A stretch of 58,216 nucleotides of DNA from a virus, in IMG/VR virus record IMGVR_UViG_3300042887_002068, positions 1 to 58,216 of that record. The stretch is one strand, 5' to 3'. The notes under the pieces are model-generated. The model did no database searches. It was not told the origin of the DNA and saw only the letters and a list, made by a program, of their open reading frames with translations. How positions within the stretch are numbered: position 1 is the stretch's first letter; each line of letters begins with the position of its first letter. Position numbers and translations under genes: made by a program. Shown piece after piece: positions 45,285 through 52,335 of the stretch.

Positions 45285-46585
45285 AGATGTCCAACAATTC
45301 TATCTCCCCAGTTCTTAGATTGACTATGTGGCCACACAACCCAATGATGCGGCTTTTCTGATGTGTTGAATGTTCTCCAAAGCTTGATATATTTATCTCC
45401 TTTTGGATCTCTTGCTTCTTTCAATAATCTGTCTATTTCGGCTTTGTCCGCATCTTGTCTATGTATCACCGAGTTATCTTCTCGCTCAAACGCAACGCAC
45501 CAAAAATCATAATCATCCAGTTTAAACCCGTTAATCGGTAGATCTATACAATGCTTGAATATTTGCAAGAATGAATCTTCCCATTCTTTTTCAGTTTTGT
45601 ATTTGTGATATTTGTTGGGAGGGTATGCTTTGTCTATTGTTTCTTGTTGAACCGCACGTTTTCCAAAATGTAACCCTGCATACTTTTCATAATCTCTCAA
45701 CGTTCTGACTTTTCCAAATCCATATTTGCCCCATTTTATGGTTTCGTGTTTTTCGCCATCCATAGAGAACAATATACGATTGCGTCGATGGCACAAATGA
45801 TTTCTTTCTCCCCAATCTTTTTTGTCTGGAATTTTACTGGTATTTCCCGCACCGTGGTCGTCCCAATGCTTTGTTCTTCCTTTACGAGTATATTCGTGCC
45901 AAGCAACTAACCCGTGTGGATGAAACAAATCATATCCCCAAGTAAATGCACGCACTGCAATACTTATCTCTTCACCGTGAAAATAATATTCAGGATCATG
46001 TGGAACTTCTTTACAAAACTTTCCGGTTGTAAATGCAAAATGTGCAGAATAAAACCTAGCCGGAACAGGAGCGGAAAGTTCTTTCCAGTTATCTATAGAA
46101 GCTGGCAAAAAGAATACAGCACCTTCTGGAATAAATCTATCAAAATCCATTCTCCAAGGAGTTTGTACTCTTGCTTCCGGATCTTTGTCTGGATCAAACG
46201 AAGGAATATATCCAGTAAGTAATGGCTTCTTGTGTCCCATTTTTTGCAGTTGTTTATACATTCCAATAATCACTTCGTCCCAGTCTTTAACAAAACGATG
46301 ATGTGAATCTAATTGCAATGTATATTCTTCATCTTCATACCGCTGTTGTATTTGATTACGTGCCCAACAAGCACCTTTACTTTCCATATATGGAATATCA
46401 ATAATTTTTACACTTGGAAGATCTTTGATCTCGTCAATTTTTTCTTCCGGTGAATGTTGCCAAGCAATACAAAAAACAAGATTTTCTGGATGCTTTGCAT
46501 TTGCTATGCAGTCCTTTATTGTAGGAACTAGTTGAGGATCACGATAGGCCGCTATTTGTATGAAGATTTTTCCATTAGAACTCAT
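45281..46585 (-). CDS. Skp1-type GlcNAc transferase family glycosyltransferase
   Basis: A 434-residue GT-A enzyme of the GlcNAc-transferase (Skp1 GnT-like) family, known from eukaryotes, giant viruses and phages. Signatures: IFIQIAAYRDPQLVPTIKDC (8-27), GACWARNQIQQRY, LQLDSHHRFVKDWDEVI (about 90-106), and YYFHGEEISIAVRAF near 205. It is the first gene of the glycan operon. Upstream, TATAGT at 46600-46605 lies next to a 16-bp palindrome. No Shine-Dalgarno is seen. GlcNAc as donor is the family habit, not proven here. Confidence 0.88.
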   Translation of the reverse strand: MSSNGKIFIQIAAYRDPQLVPTIKDCIANAKHPENLVFCIAWQHSPEEKIDEIKDLPSVKIIDIPYMESKGACWARNQIQQRYEDEEYTLQLDSHHRFVKDWDEVIIGMYKQLQKMGHKKPLLTGYIPSFDPDKDPEARVQTPWRMDFDRFIPEGAVFFLPASIDNWKELSAPVPARFYSAHFAFTTGKFCKEVPHDPEYYFHGEEISIAVRAFTWGYDLFHPHGLVAWHEYTRKGRTKHWDDHGAGNTSKIPDKKDWGERNHLCHRRNRILFSMDGEKHETIKWGKYGFGKVRTLRDYEKYAGLHFGKRAVQQETIDKAYPPNKYHKYKTEKEWEDSFLQIFKHCIDLPINGFKLDDYDFWCVAFEREDNSVIHRQDADKAEIDRLLKEARDPKGDKYIKLWRTFNTSEKPHHWVVWPHSQSKNWGDRIVGHL

Positions 46586-46599
46586 ATAACATTTAATTT

Positions 46600-46623
46600 A
46601 CTATATTCTTGTATATATACAAG
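46600..46623 (-). promoter_or_regulatory. Palindrome beside -10-like box, glycan operon
   Basis: A perfect 16-base palindrome, CTTGTATATATACAAG (46608-46623), lies 2 bases upstream of TATAGT (46600-46605). No -35 box is present at the right distance, so a bound regulator could replace it. Confidence 0.4.
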
Positions 46624-46638
46624 ATATAATAAATAATT

Positions 46639-47433
46639 TTAACAAGATCTTGCAGATAAATATGCTGTACCCGATGCGTTCCTAGTTATAATATAACCGC
46701 ATGTTAAATTGGTGTATGTTCCGCCAGGTACACGATTAATAAGTATGAAATATTGTTCCTCTCCAACTTGGTTAATGTAATAAAATTCTATTACTCCATT
46801 AATACCAGCAACAGCATCAATTTGTTTTGTAGGCAGCAATCCATTGCCAAAATTTGCGGTAATTACAACATTATCAAATGTTGCAAACCCCGTTGCAACT
46901 GGATTAAACAAGCGTGGGTTAGATAATACCACCTCTTCTGGTGCAGTCCAATTTATTAAATGGGAGTTGGCTGCGGGAATTGCTTGTAGCTGCATTTCTC
47001 CAGTTCCGTCATTTGTTATCTGCCCAGTTGGACTGTCTCCATCTATTCTTGATACCGTTCCGTTTCCATTTGCAACGATTGTATATTGAATTTCCGTTTT
47101 AAATGGCGTGCTTGTTGGCGTCGGGGTAGGTGTTCTCGAACTACCCATCGCGGAGGTTGGAGTTATCGTTGGAGTGATTGAAATTGTAGGCGTGGCAGTA
47201 GGAAACGCAGAAGGTTGTGGAGATGGAGTTCTTGACACAATTGGAGTTTTAGATGGTGTAATAGACACCGTTTGTGTTGGAGTTGGAGTGGGTGGTATTT
47301 CTTTCCATCCAATGTTTTTGCTATCATCCGAAACTTTTACGTATAATTTTCCATCATCCGTTGTTATGTCATTTCCTTGCAGACCAAAAACGGAAGAATT
47401 TGGATTTCCGTGAATAACAATTTTTTCTTGCAT
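46639..47433 (-). CDS. Structural protein with Pro/Thr linker
   Basis: A 264-residue protein. Residues 1-45 form a small domain (HGNPNSSVFGLQGNDITTDD, then KLYVKVSDDSKNIGWKEI) shared with the next gene upstream. Residues 46-115 are a Pro/Thr/Ser linker (PTPTPTQT, TPTISITPTITPTS). Residues 116-264 form a beta-rich C-terminal domain with NWTAPEEVVLSNP and GGTYTNLTCGYIITR. The shared head domain probably docks to the same virion site, with the linker presenting a different end. No known enzyme motif. Confidence 0.72.
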   Translation of the reverse strand: MQEKIVIHGNPNSSVFGLQGNDITTDDGKLYVKVSDDSKNIGWKEIPPTPTPTQTVSITPSKTPIVSRTPSPQPSAFPTATPTISITPTITPTSAMGSSRTPTPTPTSTPFKTEIQYTIVANGNGTVSRIDGDSPTGQITNDGTGEMQLQAIPAANSHLINWTAPEEVVLSNPRLFNPVATGFATFDNVVITANFGNGLLPTKQIDAVAGINGVIEFYYINQVGEEQYFILINRVPGGTYTNLTCGYIITRNASGTAYLSARSC

Positions 47434-47436
47434 AAA

Positions 47437-47793
47437 TTATATAGAAAATTCCGGTTCACTCGAACTTGGGGTGACAGTTGGAGTTCTGGTCGGAGTCACA
47501 GATATTGTCGGGGTTACGGTTATGGTTGGAGTAACAGTACTTGTTATACTCGGAGTAGGAGTAGTAGTAGAAGATGGAGTTGGAGATAATGGAACCGTGG
47601 CAGATGGAGTGGGTGTTGGAGTAGGTGTCGGAGTCAATGTACTATTATCTTGACCAACATATGTCCATCCAATATTTCTGCTATCATCTTTGTATTTTAT
47701 ATATAAATTTCCATTGTCCGATCCGAGCAATGAACCAATTATACCGAACACGGATTTTTCTGGATTTCCTCTGGGTGGAATGCTTCTTCTCAT
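47437..47793 (-). CDS. Short head-domain plus Pro/Thr-linker protein
   Basis: A 118-residue paralogue of the preceding protein's N-terminus: RGNPEKSVFGIIGSLLGSDN, then LYIKYKDDSRNIGWTYV (residues 8-45), followed only by a Pro/Thr/Ser linker (LTPTPTPTPTPSATVPLSPT and similar) to the end. It lacks any C-terminal domain, so it may be a decaying or minimal copy. It lies 3 bases before the 264-aa gene and 3 after the 814-aa fibre gene, clearly one unit. Confidence 0.68.
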   Translation of the reverse strand: MRRSIPPRGNPEKSVFGIIGSLLGSDNGNLYIKYKDDSRNIGWTYVGQDNSTLTPTPTPTPTPSATVPLSPTPSSTTTPTPSITSTVTPTITVTPTISVTPTRTPTVTPSSSEPEFSI

Positions 47794-47796
47794 TTT

Positions 47797-50241
47797 TTAT
47801 GGAGTAATAGTTACGTCTACTTCGTAAAATGAACCTGGGTACACGGTACCAGAAGAAGCAAATACGCCAGTTGGATATTTTATCCAGTATAATTGGAATC
47901 TATATATGCCGGGAGACGGAGGCAATATTTTACCATATTGATTGTTCCATCCAACTGCTCTCTGTTCAGTTCCACCGGGCAAAGATTGCCAAGCCGAGCC
48001 GTCCCAGTAAAGTGCTTTACATCTCAATCTATAAGAACCCGTAGCGGTTGCCGCCAAAACCGTAGGATCCGTTGTATAAATATATGGAGGATTGTTATAC
48101 GAGAATGTGGTGGATGACCCCGTGGTAGTACTCAAATATACATTTGGATGTCCAGATGCGGTATAAGCAGGTGCAGTCACTGGAGTAAATCCGGACGCAG
48201 TTGCTATAGACATTGTTACCACGGACCAGGGCGTTGGTTGTACCGTTGGATTATAAGAACTATTATATGTTACCCAATAAAGTTCGGCTGGCCACACCCC
48301 AACTGCCGGTGGAAATATTTCCGAGTAATTATTATTGAATGCTACGGTTCTTTGCTGTGAATTTGAGTTAAATGCGCTGGCCAATTCGTTTCCTGTATTA
48401 CCAGAAATCTTACATCTCAATCTATACCTGAATGAACTTAGTACAGATGAATTTCCTGTATAAACGTATGGCGGATTGTTTAAAGAATACGTTGTATTAG
48501 ACAAATACACGTCGCTGCCAGGAAATGGTGGAGGAGAGAACGTAGAAGCTGTCGCTATGCTCATCGTAATTGTTGTAAATGGTGCACCACCATTCACCGA
48601 TATTACAGGGTAATTTCCATAAATGTCTGGTGTATCTCCGTATTCAACATAATACAAATCTGTAGTATACAATCCAACTGGAGGAACGTCTATTGGAACA
48701 TAGTTAGTATTAAACACATCTGCTCTTTGCTCTAATGCCAAGTTTGGAGCAACGTCCGTCAATTCTGTTGCTTTTACTCTTAACTTCCATCGAGTCAGTG
48801 ATGTTATTGTAGAATTCGTAGTAAATACTGTAGGAGAGTCGTCTTCTCTGAAACTGTTTGCGCTGAGATAAATACCCGGCGGCAATGGAGGTGTCGGAGT
48901 AGGAGTTCCCGTTTGCGTAGGAGTTGGCGTCGGCGGCATCGGAGAAGGTGTTATTGTTACAGTAGGTGTAGGAGTTGGCGTAGGCGAAGGTGGAATATAA
49001 TTTATTGCTCCATACTTTGATGTATATCCTTGGAAACTGAACGTACACGGAGCAGCACTGGCACTATAAAATACATACAAGCTTCTATCCGTATGTGCTA
49101 CACCAAGTTCCAGTAATGGCAATACGCTTCTGCCATAAGATGCACTTACCAGTGGAACTCTGTTATTATTGAATGAATATATTCCACTATCTCCCTCTAC
49201 CGCTACATCCGCTGTAGATCCTATAGAAAACAATGGTTGACCCGGAGAGTATACAAAACAATCGGTTATTACGTAATTTTCCGGTAGAACATTTCTTTGC
49301 GTTCCATTCCCCAAATAACCAGAAGTTCCATCGCTGAAGAATATTAGACCAAACTCCTTGGTAGGACTTGTTGCTTCTGCGCCTTCTCTTGGTATCAATA
49401 GATGATTGTCTCCAATAGAATCTAGCCATTGTGTTGGACCTGGATTAAGGTTCTCTGGTCTATATGAAGAAACCAGCGAGGCGTCGTTGTTTCGTACTCC
49501 ACCATAATAATTTTGAGTCACTTTTGTTCCACTCAATGCGGCGTTGAATACATGTCCTTCATAAATGACAGAGTTGATGTTCCAATGACTTCCGCTCTGC
49601 CCATTTCCCATAGTAGTAAACGAACTGCTGATATAACTTGGCGCACCAGACAACGTACCGACTAAAGCGGAATTTATATAAAATCTAAATGTGCCACTAT
49701 TTTCTTTTGTTATCGTGGCTTCAAATGCTCTGTCCGGATATAATTTTATAAAATCTGGGTATTCTATTATTTTTTCCGTTGTACCATCATTTACGTATCC
49801 AATCAAACTACTTGATTTTACACCGATGTATGCTCTGCTACCATAGTCTGCCATTCCTACTACTTGCGAACCTACGCCAAATAAAACTCTACTACCCGTG
49901 TCGTTTAAAAGTGCGTCCGATGGTATAAATGCTTTAACGGTCAAAGAAAAATTATTTCCCAAGTCATTTGCTTTTCCGTAGCAATACATGCTTAATTCAT
50001 CCAATGGAGCATAATTAGCCGCAAAAGATAATCCGTTAGAACTTTGATAACCGTGCTGCGGCACTGCAAAGTTAGCAAACCCACCAGAAACAACATATTC
50101 GGCCAAATCTGCCGCCGAAATTTTCTTTGTTTCCCCAGTAGGACTTGTTAATTCACTAACATCTACAATAGGAAGCCAGTCGCCATTTGCTACATTTGTT
50201 GAAGTAAGTGTGCGTAGTTCAGTTGTTTTCTGGTTGGCCAT
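47797..50241 (-). CDS. Second tail fibre with LamG-like domain and three C-terminal repeats
   Basis: An 814-residue fibre. The N-terminus (TTELRTLTSTNVANGDWLPI, then KKISAADLAEYV) is a common phage fibre-attachment segment. Residues 60-260 resemble a concanavalin/LamG sandwich (FYINSALVGTLSGAPSYI). A Pro/Thr linker covers about 413-450. The C-terminus holds three related domains (about 455-575, 576-690, 700-814), each with YLS, PP-YVYT, RYRLRCK, QRA-V-FNNNY and LYWV-Y features. Repeated terminal domains suggest multivalent receptor or sugar binding. An ATATTTAT box is 19 bases upstream. Confidence 0.8.
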   Translation of the reverse strand: MANQKTTELRTLTSTNVANGDWLPIVDVSELTSPTGETKKISAADLAEYVVSGGFANFAVPQHGYQSSNGLSFAANYAPLDELSMYCYGKANDLGNNFSLTVKAFIPSDALLNDTGSRVLFGVGSQVVGMADYGSRAYIGVKSSSLIGYVNDGTTEKIIEYPDFIKLYPDRAFEATITKENSGTFRFYINSALVGTLSGAPSYISSSFTTMGNGQSGSHWNINSVIYEGHVFNAALSGTKVTQNYYGGVRNNDASLVSSYRPENLNPGPTQWLDSIGDNHLLIPREGAEATSPTKEFGLIFFSDGTSGYLGNGTQRNVLPENYVITDCFVYSPGQPLFSIGSTADVAVEGDSGIYSFNNNRVPLVSASYGRSVLPLLELGVAHTDRSLYVFYSASAAPCTFSFQGYTSKYGAINYIPPSPTPTPTPTVTITPSPMPPTPTPTQTGTPTPTPPLPPGIYLSANSFREDDSPTVFTTNSTITSLTRWKLRVKATELTDVAPNLALEQRADVFNTNYVPIDVPPVGLYTTDLYYVEYGDTPDIYGNYPVISVNGGAPFTTITMSIATASTFSPPPFPGSDVYLSNTTYSLNNPPYVYTGNSSVLSSFRYRLRCKISGNTGNELASAFNSNSQQRTVAFNNNYSEIFPPAVGVWPAELYWVTYNSSYNPTVQPTPWSVVTMSIATASGFTPVTAPAYTASGHPNVYLSTTTGSSTTFSYNNPPYIYTTDPTVLAATATGSYRLRCKALYWDGSAWQSLPGGTEQRAVGWNNQYGKILPPSPGIYRFQLYWIKYPTGVFASSGTVYPGSFYEVDVTITP

Positions 50242-50323
50242 AATAAAAATATCGTTTGATTATAAATATCAAGGCATACCCAAAAATATATATGATTTTA
50301 TACTTTATAGGGAAGTTATTATA

Positions 50324-51106
50324 TTACCCTAGATTTTTTACTTTTTTTACAATGAACTTTACTAGGGCACTGCGTAATATGTCGTCTTCATTGAATTCAA
50401 ACGTATATATACCGTGCTCTTTGCTGTCATCGTCATTGAATAAGTTGAATATTGCCTGAAATCCACTTCTTCCATTTATGTCTGATTGTTGAGGATCTCC
50501 GCACAAGAATATCTTGCTAAACTCGCCTGCTCTGGTCATAAGAGTTATTAGTTCCTTTTTTGTGCAGTTCTGCATTTCATCGCCAATAACTGCCTTAGCA
50601 TTCCAGTTTAGCCCACGCAAATATCCAACTGGCAATCCTTCTATTCTTTCATCTTTTATTAGATATTGTATATCTTCTCGCGGCAATAGTTCATCCAGTT
50701 TATCAATCAGTGGACGTTTATATGGACTCAACTTGTCATCTGCTTCGCCGGGTAATGTTCCCATTTTTGTATCAGCACTTTCTACGATGCTACGAACATA
50801 AAGTAAGTCACTTACTTTCTTTTCGTTCATTAGCAGCAACGCCGCTAATACAGATAGATATGTTTTTGTTGAACCTGCTGGTCCAGAAACCAATAACATT
50901 TTTACTTTTTTATCTAACGCTAATTCTATAAATTTCTTTTGTTTTTCGGTCAGTTCTCTGTCTAATATTCTTAGGTGATGTTCTATTTTTCCTCTTTGAT
51001 GCACTACTGGACTTTTATCGTGTTTTATTTGTGGTTGTTGATGGTTATTGTTATTTTCTATATCGTTGTGCTTTTTCTTGTTCAGTAGGCGTTTTTTCTT
51101 TGACAT
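50324..51106 (-). CDS. phoH: PhoH-like ATPase
   Basis: A P-loop ATPase of the PhoH family, frequent in large marine phages. Walker A is GPAGSTKT and Walker B AVIGDEMQN; YLRGLNWNAKAVIGDEMQNC and FLCGDPQQSDINGRSGF are family signatures. Cellular role is uncertain (RNA-linked helicase or phosphate-stress protein). I start it at MSKKKRLLNKKKH (ATG 51106), one base after the upstream gene's stop. An in-frame ATG at 51130 would add eight residues and overlap that gene. Upstream is A-rich with no Shine-Dalgarno. The Lys-rich, Asn/His-rich first 50 residues are not part of the ATPase domain. Confidence 0.92.
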   Translation of the reverse strand: MSKKKRLLNKKKHNDIENNNNHQQPQIKHDKSPVVHQRGKIEHHLRILDRELTEKQKKFIELALDKKVKMLLVSGPAGSTKTYLSVLAALLLMNEKKVSDLLYVRSIVESADTKMGTLPGEADDKLSPYKRPLIDKLDELLPREDIQYLIKDERIEGLPVGYLRGLNWNAKAVIGDEMQNCTKKELITLMTRAGEFSKIFLCGDPQQSDINGRSGFQAIFNLFNDDDSKEHGIYTFEFNEDDILRSALVKFIVKKVKNLG

Positions 51107-51107
51107 A

Positions 51108-51479
51108 TTATTTTGTTTTTTTGTATTCAAAAAAGACGGACATCATGTCCAACTTTTGCATAACCTGTTTTGCCTGGCGGCAAGTTTCAAAATCATCGTG
51201 TTTTTTTGAAAACTCAATGATGTTTTGAATGTTTTCCCTAAAATCTTTTTGATTCATCAGTACCACAAAATTTGAATTTTTGAAACTGAAGATCTCAACA
51301 ACTGGCATTCTGTTTTTTATGCCATATTCAATGTTATTCAATATGCGACTGTTGATCTCGTGGCGATGCGTTTCCAAATACTTTTCCATTTCCGTGTTTG
51401 ATGACGGAAGTTCTATGACTTCGTATGAATTTTTTGACTTTGCCTTCGATCCAGACTTACTGCGTGGATTCTTTTTCAT
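51108..51479 (-). CDS. Small basic protein upstream of phoH (unknown)
   Basis: A 123-residue protein with a Lys/Ser-rich start (MKKNPRSKSGSKAKSKNSYE), then an alpha/beta region (VVEIFSFKNSNFVVLMNQKD) and a helical end. No known domain. It overlaps the metallopeptidase gene by 23 bases on one side and abuts phoH on the other, so the three genes are co-transcribed. An ATATTTAT box lies 9 bases upstream. Phage-specific small protein of unknown function. Confidence 0.7.
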   Translation of the reverse strand: MKKNPRSKSGSKAKSKNSYEVIELPSSNTEMEKYLETHRHEINSRILNNIEYGIKNRMPVVEIFSFKNSNFVVLMNQKDFRENIQNIIEFSKKHDDFETCRQAKQVMQKLDMMSVFFEYKKTK

Positions 51480-51837
51480 ATACTGAAGATAAATATATCT
51501 CTAACAAAGATTTTCCCATTATATTCACAAACTTCTCGTTCTCAGACAATGTTTCTTCTCCTGTTGCATCAAGTATGATATGCATCACTTCATGAAAAAA
51601 TGTTTCTGCCACCGTTTCTTCTGTTATTTTGACCACGGCTTCATATACCACGCCATCTTCTTCATATTTTCTATTTACTTCGCCAACTCCCTGCAAACGT
51701 ATTAATTTCAAGTCTTCGTCCGCACAACCATAACAATCCTCTTTCTCAAACAAATCGGGCTCTATTTGGACTTTATATTTGTGTCCAAAAAGTATAAATT
51801 CTTTCGGTATATTAAGTCGTTTTTCGGTATTAAACAC
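51457..51837 (-). CDS. HExxH metallopeptidase-like protein
   Basis: A 126-residue protein with the zinc motif HEVMH (His82, Glu83, His86) in TFFHEVMHIILDATGEE and an acidic residue cluster after it (SENEKF) that could give the third ligand. Two cysteines (CYGC) lie near 35-38. Small peptidases of this kind are common in phages; substrate unknown. The start is GTG at 51837; no in-frame ATG is near. It diverges from the plus-strand gene at 51852 across a 14-base gap, so the two must share a very short regulatory region. Confidence 0.78.
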   Translation of the reverse strand: MFNTEKRLNIPKEFILFGHKYKVQIEPDLFEKEDCYGCADEDLKLIRLQGVGEVNRKYEEDGVVYEAVVKITEETVAETFFHEVMHIILDATGEETLSENEKFVNIMGKSLLEIYLSSVYEKESTQ

Positions 51838-51851
51838 TACATATAAATATC

Positions 51852-52127
51852 ATGAGTGAACAAAAAGAACCAAATTTAATTGATAAGGCAAAAAGCCTGA
51901 CCAAGGCCGCATATGACTGGAGCGTAAAGGACAAATTCAGCAAAGTTCCACCAGAAGTATTTGAACAAAGAAAATCTATATGCCTATCTTGCCCAAATTG
52001 GGATACTGAAGCATTTAATGGGTTGGGAAAATGCAAACTGTGTGGATGCTCTGTGGCAAAATTATATATGCCAAGTTCTATTTGCCCAGATAAGCCTCCT
52101 AGATGGCATCCTGTATCTATTTCTTAG
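51852..52127 (+). CDS. Small zinc-ribbon protein (only plus-strand gene)
   Basis: A 91-residue protein with three cysteine pairs or clusters: CLSC (44-47), CKLCGC (61-66) and a late CP in SSICPDKPP. This matches small treble-clef or ribbon proteins of large phages. The order CxxC, GLGKCxxCGC, KLYMPSSxCP is distinctive; metal binding is likely, function unknown. It is the only gene here read on the plus strand, set back to back with the HExxH gene (14 bases) and overlapping the end of the 71-aa gene by 11 bases. TATAAATA lies 2 bases before its ATG. Confidence 0.78.
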   Translation: MSEQKEPNLIDKAKSLTKAAYDWSVKDKFSKVPPEVFEQRKSICLSCPNWDTEAFNGLGKCKLCGCSVAKLYMPSSICPDKPPRWHPVSIS

Positions 52128-52332
52128 TTTTCTGTTGACAAGTTCCACAACCAGCAAACAAACTTTCGCAATAAGAACAAAAGCCGGTAAATACTTGATG
52201 TATTCCACCGGCTTTGTACTTTAATAATACTATCTGATTCTTATTATCTTTGCACGAACGACAAATATAAACACTACCATGGCTTTTTAGTGTATTTAGT
52301 TCCTGCTGTGTAATTTCTACTTCGTGAGGCAT
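52117..52332 (-). CDS. Small cysteine-rich protein
   Basis: A 71-residue protein with three CxxC pairs: CRSC near 24-27, CSYC near 52-55 and CGTC near 62-65. This predicts one or two zinc sites of ribbon type. The N-terminus is a short helix (VEITQQELNTLKSHG). It follows the 973-aa gene's promoter-side neighbours closely (3 bases after its start region) and converges with the plus-strand zinc gene, overlapping it by 11 bases at their 3' ends. Function unknown. Confidence 0.65.
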   Translation of the reverse strand: MPHEVEITQQELNTLKSHGSVYICRSCKDNKNQIVLLKYKAGGIHQVFTGFCSYCESLFAGCGTCQQKTKK

Positions 52333-52335
52333 ATC

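Noticed and set aside
50270-50340. Terminator between the second fibre and phoH
   Set aside because: Only an imperfect AT-rich inverted repeat (GGGAA...TTCCC type) without a T-run after a stable stem.
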